From Bog-756 sp963741055 (GTDB taxonomy: Bacteria > Actinomycetota > Acidimicrobiia > Acidimicrobiales > RAAP-2), in contig CAVUGU010000003.1 in NCBI GenBank assembly GCA_963741055.1, forward strand, positions 43,199 through 107,198: a stretch of 64,000 nt of DNA, read 5' to 3'. The position numbers and the translations under genes were made by a program. How positions within the stretch are numbered: position 1 is the first letter of the stretch; the number at the start of each line of letters is the position of its first letter. Under the pieces are notes generated by a model. The model made no database searches, was not told the origin of the DNA, and saw only the letters and a program-made list of their open reading frames with translations. This document shows positions 26,332 through 36,463 of this stretch, piece after piece.

Positions 26332-27780
26332 GTGACCGTCACCGCCGAAAAGTCCGCCACCCCCGAGAAGTCTCACGTCCCCGGCCGCGTCGTGGCCATC
26401 GCCGGCCCGGTCATCGACGTCGAGTTCCCTCCGCACTCCCTCCCCGAGATCAACGGGGCCGTCGAGGTCGACGCGACCGTCGAGGGCAGGACCGAGACCA
26501 TCGTGGCCGAGGTCGCCCAGCAGATCGGCGACGGGCGGGTGCGCTGCGTCTGTCTGAAGCCGACCGACGGGCTCACCCGTGGCGCCGAGGTCCGCAACCC
26601 GGGACACGGGCTGCGGGTGCCGGTAGGAGACGCCGTCCTCGGCCACGTCTTCAACGTCCTCGGTCAGCCGCTCGACACCGACGAGATCGGCCAGCCGGAC
26701 GCCTACTGGGACATCCACCGCCCGGCACCCGAGTTCGACGCGCTCGAGCCGCGGGCGTTGATGTTCGAGACCGGGATCAAGGTCATCGACCTGCTCGAGC
26801 CCTACGTGCAGGGGGGCAAGATCGGCCTCTTCGGCGGCGCAGGTGTGGGGAAGACCGTCCTCATCCAAGAGATGATCAACCGGGTCGCGACCAACCACGG
26901 CGGTGTGTCGGTCTTCGCGGGAGTCGGCGAGCGGACCCGTGAGGGGACCGACCTCTGGCTCGAGATGCAGGAGTCCGGGGTCATCGAGAAGGCCGCCCTC
27001 GTCTACGGACAGATGGACGAGCCACCCGGGGTGCGGCTCCGGGTCGCGCTCGCCGCGCTGACCATGGCCGAGTACTTCCGTGACGTGAAGAACCAGGACG
27101 TGTTGTTGTTCATCGACAACATCTTCCGGTTCGTCCAGGCCGGCTCGGAGGTCTCGACCCTGCTCGGCCGGATGCCCTCGGCGGTCGGCTACCAGCCGAC
27201 GCTCGCGGACGAGATGGGCCAGCTCCAAGAGCGGATCACCTCGACCCGTGGTCGCTCGATCACCTCGCTGCAGGCCGTCTACGTCCCCGCCGACGACTAC
27301 ACGGACCCGGCACCGTTCACCACCTTCACCCACCTCGACGCGACGACCGAGCTCTCCCGCGACATCGCGTCGCTCGGCATCTACCCGGCGGTGGACCCGC
27401 TCGCGTCGACCTCGAACATCCTGGCGCCCGAGATCGTGGGCGAGCGCCACTACAACGTCGCCCGACGCGTGCAGGGCGTCCTGCAGCGTTACAAGGAGCT
27501 CCAGGACATCATCGCCATCCTCGGGCTCGACGAGCTCTCCGACGAGGACCGGGTCACCGTCGATCGCGCCCGCAAGATCCAGCGGTTTCTCTCGCAGCCG
27601 TTCAACGTCGGAGAGGTCTTCACCGGCCTGAAGGGGGTCACCGTCCCGGTGGCCGAGACCGTCGAGTCGTTCGAGGCGCTGGTCGACGGCGAGCTCGACA
27701 ACTTGCCAGAGCAGGCGTTCTTGAACGTGGGCGGCGCGGAGTCGGCGATGGCCAAGGCCCACACCCTCGAGAACGAATGA
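26332..27780 (+). CDS. atpD: ATP synthase F1 subunit beta
   Basis: Catalytic subunit, 482 residues. Walker A is GGAGVGKTVLIQEM, the catalytic Glu is in GVGERTREG, and Walker B is VLLFIDNIFRF. The signature PAVDPLASTS is present. GTG at 26332 comes after a 70-bp gap from atpG. No frame break. Confidence 0.97.
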   Translation: MTVTAEKSATPEKSHVPGRVVAIAGPVIDVEFPPHSLPEINGAVEVDATVEGRTETIVAEVAQQIGDGRVRCVCLKPTDGLTRGAEVRNPGHGLRVPVGDAVLGHVFNVLGQPLDTDEIGQPDAYWDIHRPAPEFDALEPRALMFETGIKVIDLLEPYVQGGKIGLFGGAGVGKTVLIQEMINRVATNHGGVSVFAGVGERTREGTDLWLEMQESGVIEKAALVYGQMDEPPGVRLRVALAALTMAEYFRDVKNQDVLLFIDNIFRFVQAGSEVSTLLGRMPSAVGYQPTLADEMGQLQERITSTRGRSITSLQAVYVPADDYTDPAPFTTFTHLDATTELSRDIASLGIYPAVDPLASTSNILAPEIVGERHYNVARRVQGVLQRYKELQDIIAILGLDELSDEDRVTVDRARKIQRFLSQPFNVGEVFTGLKGVTVPVAETVESFEALVDGELDNLPEQAFLNVGGAESAMAKAHTLENE

Positions 27781-27798
27781 GCAGAGGACGACGCCGCG

Positions 27799-28299
27799 GT
27801 GCCTGACGAGGATCTCTTCGCGCTCGAACTGGTCACCCCGGAGCGGGTGCTGGTGAGCGACCGAGCCAAAGAGGTCGTCCTGCGGGACGGTGTCGGTGAC
27901 GTCACCTTCCTGGCCGGCCACACGCCGCTGATCGGATCGGTCGAGCCGGGCCTCGTCCGGGTCACCGTGGAGAGTGGCGATGTGGTGCGCATCGCGTCCC
28001 ACGGTGGCTTCGTCCAGGTGGAGTACGGAGTCGAGCTGGCCGCACCCGACGAGGAATCCCGGCGCGGCACGCGGGTCACCATGCTGCTCGGAGTGGCGGA
28101 GCTCGCCGAGGAGATCGACGTCGAGCGGGCACGCGTCGCGCTCGAGGCCGCCGAAGTGCGCCTCGCCGAGCTCGGAAGTTCGGGTCGCACGCCGGAGGGC
28201 GACGAGGTCGACCCCGAGGTCGCCGAAGCGGAAGGGGAGCGGCTCCGCGCGAAGACCCGGCTCGACGTGGTGCAGGAGCCCTCTACCACCGGGGCCTGA
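27799..28299 (+). CDS. atpC: ATP synthase F1 subunit epsilon
   Basis: A 166-residue regulatory/rotor subunit. The N-terminal beta sandwich contains VSDRAKEVVLRDGVGDVTFL with AGHTPLIGSVEPG. The helical C-domain (ERARVALEAAEVRLAEL) is extended by an acidic segment, making the protein longer than usual (about 135). GTG at 27799. Last gene of the operon; only 13 bp separate it from the convergent glpX stop. Confidence 0.93.
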   Translation: MPDEDLFALELVTPERVLVSDRAKEVVLRDGVGDVTFLAGHTPLIGSVEPGLVRVTVESGDVVRIASHGGFVQVEYGVELAAPDEESRRGTRVTMLLGVAELAEEIDVERARVALEAAEVRLAELGSSGRTPEGDEVDPEVAEAEGERLRAKTRLDVVQEPSTTGA

Positions 28300-28312
28300 G
28301 CGGCCCCGCCGC

Positions 28313-29308
28313 TCAGGTGAACTCGATCGAGCTGTACTCGGCCAGCTTCTGGAGCCGGTGGCGAGCGTCGATGAGGCGGACCGTGCCCGACTTCGAGCGC
28401 ATCACGAGCGACTGGGTCATCGCGCCGAGCGTGTCGTAGCGGACCCCGTGGAGGAGTTCGCCGTCGGTGATCCCGGTGGCCGCGAAGAAGCAGTTGTCGC
28501 CTTTGACCAGGTCGTCGGTGGTGAGGACCGCCTCGACGTCGTAGCCGGCTTCGATGGCCGCCGAGCGCTCGGTGTCGTCGCGTGGCCAGAGCTTCCCCTG
28601 GATCTCGCCGCCCATCGACTTGAGCGCTGCTGCCGCGATGACCCCTTCCGGGGTCCCTCCGATGCCGACCAGCAGGTCGACGCCCGTGTCGGGCCAGGAC
28701 GTCGCGATGGCCGCGGCCACATCGCCGTCGGTGATCAGCCGGATCCGGGCTCCGGTCGTCCGTACCGCGGCGATCACCTCGGCGTGGCGGGGCCGGTCGA
28801 GGATGACCACCGCGAGGTCGCGGATCGAGGTGCCCTTCGCCTTGGCGACGGCCGCCAGGTTTTCCTCGATCGGCGCGGAGATGTCGATCGAGCCGACCGC
28901 GCTGGGCCCGACCGCCAGCTTCTCCATGTAGACGCACGGCCCCGGGTCGAACATGGTGCCCTGCTCGGAGACCGCGATGACCGCGAGCGCGCCGCCGCGA
29001 CCGAGCGCGGTGGAGGTGGTCCCGTCGATCGGGTCCACCGCGATGTCGGCCTTCGGAGGTGTGCCGTCGCCGATGCGCTCCCCGTTGTAAAGCATCGGAG
29101 CGCCGTCCTTCTCACCCTCACCGATGACCACGATTCCGTCCATCGAGATCGAAGAGAGCGTGATGCGCATCGCGTTGACCGCGGCGTCGTCCGCGCCTTC
29201 CTTGTCTCCACGCCCCATCCAGCGCGAGGCCGCCAGCGCGGCGGCCTCGGTCACGCGGACCAGCTCCATGGCCAGGTTTCGGTCGGGTGCCTGTGTGCTG
29301 CGAGCCAC
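28313..29308 (-). CDS. glpX: Class II fructose-1,6-bisphosphatase
   Basis: Removes the 1-phosphate from fructose 1,6-bisphosphate in gluconeogenesis. The 331-residue protein has the metal-site motifs IVVIGEGEKDGAPMLYNGE and AVDPIDGTTSTALGRGGALA, plus GIGGTPEGVIAAAALKSMGG. GTG start at 29308. Convergent with the atp operon and divergent from the acyl-CoA mutase, 66 bp away. Confidence 0.95.
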   Translation of the reverse strand: MARSTQAPDRNLAMELVRVTEAAALAASRWMGRGDKEGADDAAVNAMRITLSSISMDGIVVIGEGEKDGAPMLYNGERIGDGTPPKADIAVDPIDGTTSTALGRGGALAVIAVSEQGTMFDPGPCVYMEKLAVGPSAVGSIDISAPIEENLAAVAKAKGTSIRDLAVVILDRPRHAEVIAAVRTTGARIRLITDGDVAAAIATSWPDTGVDLLVGIGGTPEGVIAAAALKSMGGEIQGKLWPRDDTERSAAIEAGYDVEAVLTTDDLVKGDNCFFAATGITDGELLHGVRYDTLGAMTQSLVMRSKSGTVRLIDARHRLQKLAEYSSIEFT

Positions 29309-29374
29309 GGCCCATGACGATAGTGGCTGTCAGCCGGTGCGACTGGCGGCGCGGAACCTTTCTATGCTGGAGCA

Positions 29375-31063
29375 GTGAGCAGCAACGACGAGGCTCGTCC
29401 GGACACCGGATTCGACGAGTGGCTGGCCGCCTATCGCAAGGCGACCCTCCGTGATGCCGACTTCGAGACGATGTCGGGGATCCCGCTCGATCCGGTCTAC
29501 GGGCCCGACGATGCTGTGGCCGGCGCGGCGGAGACCACCGACCCGGAATGGCCCGGCGTCTACCCCTACACCCGCGGACCGTACGCCTCGATGTACCGCT
29601 CGAAGCTCTGGACGATGCGGATGTTCGCCGGGTTCGGCACCGCCGAGGACACCAACGTCCGCTTCCGCGATCTCCTACGTGCCGGCGGCGACGGGCTCTC
29701 GGTCGCCTACGACCTCCCCACCCTGATGGGGCGGGACTCGGACGACCCGCTGTCGGAGGGCGAGGTCGGGCGCTGCGGCGTCGCGGTCGACACCCTGGCC
29801 GACGCAGAGGACCTCTTCGCCGGCATCGACCTCGCCGCGACGACCACCTCGATGACCATCAACTCGCCCGCCTCGATGTGCTTCGCGATGTACTTGGTGG
29901 CGGCGGAGCGGGCCGGCGCGCCGCGCGCCAGCCTCGGCGGCACCCTCCAGAACGACATCTTGAAGGAGTACCAGGCCCAGAAGGAGTACCTCTTCCCGCC
30001 GCGTCCCTCGTTGCGCCTGGTCACCGACGTGATCCGGTTCTGCGCGGCCGAGACGCCCCGGTTCCATCCGGTGTCGGTCTCCGGCTACCACATCCGCGAG
30101 GCCGGCTCGACCGCCGCGCACGAGCTCGCCTTCACCTTGGCCAACGGGTTCGCCTACGTCGAGGCCGCGCTCGCCGCCGGGCTCGACGTCGACGAGTTCG
30201 CACCGCGCCTCTCCTTCTTCTTCAACGCACACATCGACTTCTTCGAGGAGATCGCCAAGTACCGCGCCGCGCGCCGGCTCTGGGCACGCTGGATGAAGGA
30301 GCGCTACGGCGCCATCGATCCGCGCTCGCTGACCTGCCGGTTCCACACCCAGACCGCGGGCGTCTCGCTCACCGCCCAACAGCCCGAGCTCAACATCGTC
30401 CGGACCGCCCTCGAGGCGCTCGCCGGTGTGCTCGGCGGCACCCAGAGCCTCCACACCAACTCGATGGACGAGGTGCTCGCCCTCCCGACCGACAAGGCGG
30501 CGCGGATCGCGTTGCGGACCCAGCAGGTGATCGCGTCGGAAACCGGTGTGGCGTCGGTGGCCGACCCGCTCGGCGGCTCGTGGTTCGTCGAGGCGTTGAC
30601 CGACGAGATGGCCGCGCAGGCAGAGGCGGTCTTCGCCCACCTCGACGAGCTCGGTGGCGGCTCGATCCTCGAAGGAGTGGTCGCGGGAATCGAGTCGGGC
30701 TGGTTCCAGGGAGAGATCGCCGACGCGGCCTACCGCTCTCAGCGGAAGATGACGACGGGACGGGCGGTCGTCGTCGGGGTCAACGGTTATACGGGCGGCA
30801 ACGAAGACTCCGAGCTGCCGACTCTGCTCATCGGTCCCGAGGTCGAGGAAGTGCAGTGCAAGCGTCTCGCCGACGTCAAGCGTCACCGCGACGACGCCGC
30901 GGTGGCCGCGTCGCTCGTCCGGTTGGCCGACGACGCAGCGGTTGCGGAGGTCAACCTGATGCCGGCGATCCTCGACGCGGTCCGCGCGTACGCGACGGTC
31001 GGCGAGATGGTCGACGCGTTGGCCGGGGTCTTCGGCCGCTACGAGGAGCCCGCGGCCATCTGA
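29375..31063 (+). CDS. B12-dependent acyl-CoA mutase large subunit, isobutyryl-CoA-mutase-like
   Basis: Radical enzyme for carbon-skeleton rearrangement of acyl-CoA esters. The 562-residue protein holds only the substrate-binding TIM barrel; the C-terminal B12 domain of one-chain methylmalonyl-CoA mutases is absent, so a separate small subunit is needed. The two specificity positions read Phe84 (TMRMFAGFGTAEDTN) and Gln202 (KEYQAQKEYLFPP), where methylmalonyl-CoA mutase has Tyr and Arg. Phe/Gln is the isobutyryl-CoA mutase pattern. GTG start at 29375. A MeaB chaperone GTPase lies downstream at 32482. Related branched acyl-CoA substrates are possible. Confidence 0.85.
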   Translation: MSSNDEARPDTGFDEWLAAYRKATLRDADFETMSGIPLDPVYGPDDAVAGAAETTDPEWPGVYPYTRGPYASMYRSKLWTMRMFAGFGTAEDTNVRFRDLLRAGGDGLSVAYDLPTLMGRDSDDPLSEGEVGRCGVAVDTLADAEDLFAGIDLAATTTSMTINSPASMCFAMYLVAAERAGAPRASLGGTLQNDILKEYQAQKEYLFPPRPSLRLVTDVIRFCAAETPRFHPVSVSGYHIREAGSTAAHELAFTLANGFAYVEAALAAGLDVDEFAPRLSFFFNAHIDFFEEIAKYRAARRLWARWMKERYGAIDPRSLTCRFHTQTAGVSLTAQQPELNIVRTALEALAGVLGGTQSLHTNSMDEVLALPTDKAARIALRTQQVIASETGVASVADPLGGSWFVEALTDEMAAQAEAVFAHLDELGGGSILEGVVAGIESGWFQGEIADAAYRSQRKMTTGRAVVVGVNGYTGGNEDSELPTLLIGPEVEEVQCKRLADVKRHRDDAAVAASLVRLADDAAVAEVNLMPAILDAVRAYATVGEMVDALAGVFGRYEEPAAI

Positions 31064-31170
31064 GCACTCGACCGATGGTGATGGCCGCCATCGTCAAGGG
31101 TGATGGCACCTGCACAACGCCCCTCGAAGGCATCTCGGGCCGCCGGGTCTGCGGAAGCCATACTTAGAGG

Positions 31171-32450
31171 ATGGACCGGTTCGTCGTGACCCCGAACGGG
31201 CCGCTCGCCGGGACGGTCCGGGCGGGCGGCGCCAAGAACTCGGTCCTCAAGCTGATGGCGGCGTGCCTCCTCGCCGAGGGACGCCACGTCCTCACCAACG
31301 TCCCTCGCATCACCGACGTCGACATCATGGGCGAGGTACTCGGCGCGATGGGAGTCGACGTGGCGCGGGGGAGAACCCCCGACGAGCTGGTGGTGACCAC
31401 GCCGTCCGAGCTGGTGCCCGAGGCTCCCTACGAGCTGGTCGAGAAGATGCGCGCCTCGGTGGTGGTGCTCGGCCCGCTCCTCGCTGGATGGGCCGGGCGA
31501 CGGTTTCGATGCCCGGTGGGGACGACTTCGGACCTCGTCCGATCGACATGCACCTCCACGCGCTCGAGGCGCTCGGTGCCTCGTTCACCTCTTCTCACGG
31601 CAACGTCGTGGGCCGGGTGGACTCGACGGTCGCATCGATGCCCCGACTGGTGGGCACCCGAGTGGTGCTCGAGTACCCGAGCCACACCGGCACCGACAAC
31701 GTGCTGATGGCCGCCACACTCGCCAAGGGGACCACCGTCATCGAGAACGCAGCCCGCGAGCCCGAGGTGTCGGACCTGGCCGAGTTCCTCAACTCGATGG
31801 GCGCGCGGATCTCCGGCGCGGGCACTTCGCGTATCGAAGTCGTCGGGGTCGAGTCACTGCATCCGGCCACCCATGCGGTGATCCCCGATCGGTTGGTGGT
31901 GGCCACCTTCCTCGCCGCGGCCGGGCTGACCGCCGGAGAGGTGATCGTCGAGGACGGTAGGCCCGACCACATGGACATGCTGATCCGCAAACTCGGCGCG
32001 ATGGGGATCGAGGTGACCATGGAGGGCGAGGGGCTCCGCGCCTGCCGCTCGGGCTCGAGACCCCTCGCACCGGTCGACGTGGCCACCCTGCCCTACCCGG
32101 GCTTCGCCACCGACTACAAGCCCCTCCTGGTCGCGCTGCTCACCACCGCCGACGGAGTGGGCATCGTCACCGAGAACCTCTTCTTCGGGAGGTTCCGCTA
32201 CGTCGAGGAGCTCCGCCGGATGGGGGCCGACATCCGCACCCAGGGCCACCACGCGGTGGTGCGCGGGGTCGAACGGCTCTCGGGTGCGCCGGTGCGGGCC
32301 TTCGACGTGCGCGCCGGTGCCGCACTGGTGCTCGCGGGACTGGTCGCCGACGGGGAGACCGTCATCACCGACGCCCACCACGTCGACCGCGGCTATGAGG
32401 ACTTCGACGGGAAGCTGGCCTCGCTCGGCGCACGCGTCTGCCGCGACTGA
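31171..32450 (+). CDS. murA: UDP-N-acetylglucosamine 1-carboxyvinyltransferase (one frameshift; Asp variant)
   Basis: First committed enzyme of peptidoglycan synthesis: transfers enolpyruvyl from PEP to UDP-GlcNAc. ATG at 31171. One missing G near 31491 breaks the frame; restoring it gives LLAGWGRATVSMPGGDDFG and 426 residues. N-terminal GAKNSVLKLMAACLL is typical. The residue matching E. coli Cys115, the fosfomycin target, is Asp118 (PGGDDFG versus PGGCTIG), as in Mycobacterium tuberculosis. Essential gene. Confidence 0.93.
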
Positions 32451-32481
32451 CGCCGCGCCGGTCCAGTACGCTCGTCACCCC

Positions 32482-33483
32482 ATGCCCGCCGGACGCGACC
32501 CCGGGGCTCTCGCCGACGCGGCGCGTGGAGGTGACCAGGGGGCGCTCGCACGTCTGCTCTCGATGGTCGAGCGAGGCGGCGAAGCGGCACAAAAGGTCGC
32601 CTCGCTCACCTATGCCGCCGCGGGTGAGACGTACACGCTCGGGATCACCGGGGCGCCGGGTGCGGGCAAGTCGACCCTGACCGACCGGCTGGTCGGCCTT
32701 GCCAAGGAGGAAGCCGACGGGGACAAGTACGCGGTCGGCGTGCTCGCGGTCGACCCGTCCTCGCCGTTCTCGGGTGGCGCGATCCTCGGTGACCGCGTGC
32801 GCATGCCCGGGCACGCGCTCGACCCCCGGGTCTACATCCGCTCGATGGCGACCCGCGGCCACCTGGGAGGGCTCGCGGTCGCGGTGCCCGACGCGGTGCG
32901 GCTCCTCTCTGCGGTCGGGATCCCATTGGTCATCGTCGAGACGGTCGGCGTCGGACAGCAGGAGGTCGAAGTGGCCGGGGCCACCGACACCACGGTGGTC
33001 GTGCTGAACCCGGGATGGGGCGACGCGATCCAGGCCTCGAAGGCCGGGCTCCTCGAGATCGGCGACCTCTTCGCCATCAACAAGGCGGACCGCCCCGGCG
33101 CGCGTGAGACCCGACGCGATCTCGAGCTGATGCTCGACCTGACCGACGTCGGCGACTGGCGCCCTCCGATCGTCGAGACCGTCGCGTCCACAGGCGTCGG
33201 GGTCGGCGCGCTCTGGGAGGTGATCGGGGAGCACCGGACGCACCTCCGCGACTCCGGAGTGCTCGAGGCCCGCCGGCGCGATCGGCTGACTCGTGAGTTC
33301 CGCGAGATCCTCTCGGCCCGCCTCCAGGAACGGCTCGAGGACCTGTCGGAGAGCCGCGTGATGGCCGACGCGCTCGAGTCGGTGCTCGGCGGCGAGGTCG
33401 ACCCCTACGAAGCCGCCGACCGTGTCGTCTCGAACGTGTTGCCCACGCCCGGTCGGTCGGGTTCGAGGCGACGAACGCAGTGA
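32482..33483 (+). CDS. meaB: MeaB/ArgK-type G-protein chaperone of B12 mutases
   Basis: A 333-residue SIMIBI-class GTPase that guards cofactor loading and repair of acyl-CoA mutases. Walker A is GAPGAGKST (57-65); the switch region is VDPSSPFSGGAILGDRVRM, then VETVGVGQQEVEVA and the base-specificity motif NKAD. ATG at 32482 is chosen because it precedes the conserved N-terminal helices; the open frame runs from 32284 into murA. It presumably serves the mutase at 29375, with murA between them. Confidence 0.92.
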   Translation: MPAGRDPGALADAARGGDQGALARLLSMVERGGEAAQKVASLTYAAAGETYTLGITGAPGAGKSTLTDRLVGLAKEEADGDKYAVGVLAVDPSSPFSGGAILGDRVRMPGHALDPRVYIRSMATRGHLGGLAVAVPDAVRLLSAVGIPLVIVETVGVGQQEVEVAGATDTTVVVLNPGWGDAIQASKAGLLEIGDLFAINKADRPGARETRRDLELMLDLTDVGDWRPPIVETVASTGVGVGALWEVIGEHRTHLRDSGVLEARRRDRLTREFREILSARLQERLEDLSESRVMADALESVLGGEVDPYEAADRVVSNVLPTPGRSGSRRRTQ

Positions 33484-33527
33484 CGAGGAGCCCCCGCTTC
33501 TCCGCGCGCCTCGGGTAGGTTGCCACA

Positions 33528-35277
33528 GTGGCTGTCGACCAGAGATCGGCCGCGCCGGGAGCGCCGCTGGCGGTGCCCTCGGTGAGCGACCTCGCAGAGG
33601 ACCCCGCGGCCATGAGCGCCCAGCTTCCGGCCCCCGGGGAGGACCCACTGTGGTTCCAGCGGGCGGTTTTCTACGAGGTGTTCATCCGCGGCTTCTTCGA
33701 CGGCAACAGCGACGGGGTGGGGGACCTCCCCGGGCTCACCGCCAAGCTCGACTACCTCCAGTGGCTGGGCATCGACTGCATCTGGCTGCTCCCCTTCTAC
33801 CCCTCGCCGTTGCGTGACGGTGGCTACGACATCAGCGACTACTACTCGGTGCATCCCGAGTCGGGGACGGTCGAGGACCTGCGGACCCTCCTCGACGAGG
33901 CCCACTCACGCGGCATCCGGGTCATCGCCGATCTGGTGATCAACCACACCAGCGACCTGCACCCGTGGTTCGTCGAGTCCCGCTCGAGTCGCGACAACCC
34001 GAAGGCGGACTGGTACGTGTGGAACGACGACGACCAGCGCTGGCCCGAAGCGCGGGTGGTCTTCGTGGACGTCGAGCGATCCAACTGGTCCTACGACCCG
34101 GTGCGCAACCAGTACTACTGGCACCGCTTCTACGCGCACCAGCCCGATCTCAACTACGACAACCCCGAGGTCGCCGACGCCATGCTCGACGTGGTCCGCT
34201 TCTGGCTCGATCTCGGCCTCGACGGCTTCCGCCTCGACGCGCTCCCGTATCTCTTCGAGCGCGACGGGACGACGGGTGAGAACCTTCGCCGAGACGCACC
34301 AGTTCATCAAGCGCCTCCGTGCCGAGGTCGACTCCCGCTACCCCGGACGCATCCTCCTCGCCGAGGCCAACGGATGGCCGGCCGACGTGGCCGACTACTT
34401 CGGGGACGGCGACGAGTGCCATCTCTGCTTCAACTTCCCTCTCATGCCCCGGCTGTTCATGGCGGTCCGTCGCGAGCAGAGCTTCCCGATCACCGAGATC
34501 CTCGCCCAGACCCCCGAGGCACCCCCGGGCGGCCAGTGGGCGATCTTCCTCCGCAACCACGACGAGCTGACCCTCGAGAAGGTGACCGAGGAGGAGCGCG
34601 ACTACCTCTTCGCCGAGTACGCGAGGGACCCGAGGATGAAGCGGCACATGGGGATCGGACGGCGACTCGCCCCGCTGCTCGATCGCGACCGCCGCCTCAC
34701 CGAGCTCTTCTTCTACCTTCTCTTCACCCTGCCGGGCAGCCCGGTCCTCTACTACGGGGACGAGATCCAGATGGGCGACAACCTCTATCTGGGTGACCGT
34801 GACTCGGTACGGACCCCGATGCAGTGGACCCCCGACCGCAACGGCGGCTTCAGCCGGGCCGACTTCGCCCAGCTCTACCTGCCGCCGCTGATGGACCCGG
34901 TCTACGGCTTCGCCGCCGTCAACGTGGAGGCCGAACAGCGGAACACGAGCTCGTTCCTCCACTGGATGCGCAGACTGCTCGGTGTGCGCCGCCTCTTCCC
35001 GATCCTCGGCACCGGCACGCTCGAGATCATCCCCTCGGCCAACCCCTCGGTGCTCGCCTACATCCGCTCCGCACGCGACGAGTCCGAACAGGTCAACCCG
35101 GTCCTCTGCGTGCACAACCTCAGCCGGCTCGCCCAGCCCGCGGAGCTCCACGTCGAGCGCTGGTCCGGCCGCCAGCCCATCGAGCTGCTCGGCCGGGTCG
35201 CGTTCCCCTTGGTAGGGGAGGGCCCGTACCCGGTCACCCTCGGCCCTTACGGGTCACACTGCTTCGAGCTGGCCTGA
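33528..35277 (+). CDS. treS: Trehalose synthase/maltose glucosyltransferase, GH13 (one frameshift)
   Basis: Interconverts maltose and trehalose. The 582-residue corrected protein has AVFYEVFIRGFFDGNSDGVG at the start, VIADLVINHTSDLHPWF, the nucleophile Asp in DGFRLDALPYLFERDG, the acid Glu in RILLAEANGWP and the stabilising Asp in FLRNHDELTLEK. An extra G at 34288 breaks the frame inside the conserved ENLPETHQF. GTG at 33528. TreS has a shorter C-domain than other GH13 enzymes, as here. Convergent with galT, 27 bp away. Confidence 0.92.
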
Positions 35278-35304
35278 GCGCCGCGCAAGCCGGCCTCGGA
35301 CCGC

Positions 35305-36297
35305 TCAGCCCACGTCGGCGATCGGCGGCTTCACCGCCAGCTCGAGCGCGACCTCCTCGGGGTTCGCGATGTTGATCAGAACCCCGGTGCCGAGCTCGAA
35401 ACCGGCCACGGTGGTGAGCTTCGGCACCACGTGCACGTGCCAGTGGTAGGGCTCGGGTGCGCGGTAGGGGGCGGAGTGGAACACGAGGTTGTAGGCGAGG
35501 TCGCCGAGCACGTCGCGCAGGCGGCCGAGCGCGATCTTGAGAGCGCGGCCGACCGCGAAGAGATCCGCCCGGGGGCTGTGGTGGAGGTGGGGGCCGTGTG
35601 CGCGGGGGATGACCAGCATCTCGTAGGGAACACCGCTCCAGAAGGGACAGATCACGAGCACCCGCTCGTCCGCGTACACCACTCGGTGGCCGACGTTCTC
35701 CTCGGCGTCGACCGTGGTGCAGAGGAGGCAGCGCCCGGCGAAGCGGGCGAAGCCGGCCTGCTCCTCGACCAGCTCGCGCGGCACGAAGGACATCCCGAGC
35801 AGCTGGCCGTGGGGGTGCTCGATCGATGCGCCCGCCTCGCGTCCGGCGTTGACGATCGCCTGGCTGTAGCGGAGCCCCGGGATCGCCGCGTGCTCGTTGA
35901 TCCGGTCGCTCACCGCTTGCATCACCACACCGGCCTGCTCGTCGGAGAGCATCGACCACGAGTTGGAGTGGCTCGGGGAGAGGACGAACACCTCGTGGAT
36001 GCCGCCCGCGCTGGCCTGGGTGAAGATCGGCCCCCGGTTGGTCACCACGAAGGGCTCGTTGCCCTCGAAGGCCGGGTACCGGTTGGGCACGACCCGCACC
36101 AGCCACTTGCCGTCGGGGCCGACGGCTTCGAGAGAGGGCGACCCGGTCTCTTCGTTGCCGGGGCAGAACGGGCACGGTCGCGAGGTGTCGGCCTGGATCG
36201 ACGCCATCCGGGGCGCGAACGCCTTGGGGCGGGTCGCGCGGTCGGTACTCACCACCACCCAGCGCCCGGTCAACGGGTCAAGTCGGAGCTGGTTCAC
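35305..36297 (-). CDS. galT: Galactose-1-phosphate uridylyltransferase
   Basis: HIT-superfamily nucleotidyl transferase of 330 residues in the Leloir pathway. The active site is HPHGQ (161-165), with His163 the nucleophile. The N-terminal zinc site begins with CPFCPG (Cys42, Cys45), and the C-terminal half contains PEPYHWHVHVVPKL. GTG start at 36297. Some actinobacterial relatives act as ADP-glucose or other sugar phosphorylases, so the exact sugar is less certain than the family. Confidence 0.88.
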   Translation of the reverse strand: MNQLRLDPLTGRWVVVSTDRATRPKAFAPRMASIQADTSRPCPFCPGNEETGSPSLEAVGPDGKWLVRVVPNRYPAFEGNEPFVVTNRGPIFTQASAGGIHEVFVLSPSHSNSWSMLSDEQAGVVMQAVSDRINEHAAIPGLRYSQAIVNAGREAGASIEHPHGQLLGMSFVPRELVEEQAGFARFAGRCLLCTTVDAEENVGHRVVYADERVLVICPFWSGVPYEMLVIPRAHGPHLHHSPRADLFAVGRALKIALGRLRDVLGDLAYNLVFHSAPYRAPEPYHWHVHVVPKLTTVAGFELGTGVLINIANPEEVALELAVKPPIADVG

Positions 36298-36463
36298 GCG
36301 GGATGCAGTCCGTCCCCTCTCGCCTCTCTCTTACACGGGTGTCCGGCGCAGGATCTGCTGAGTTGGCACATGTCCCGACACCAAGGTAGCAACCCGAGGA
36401 CCTGGGCACAGGTCAATTGTCCCTGCTAGGCCTGCCGGAGACCCCGATGCCACAATCGCCGGC

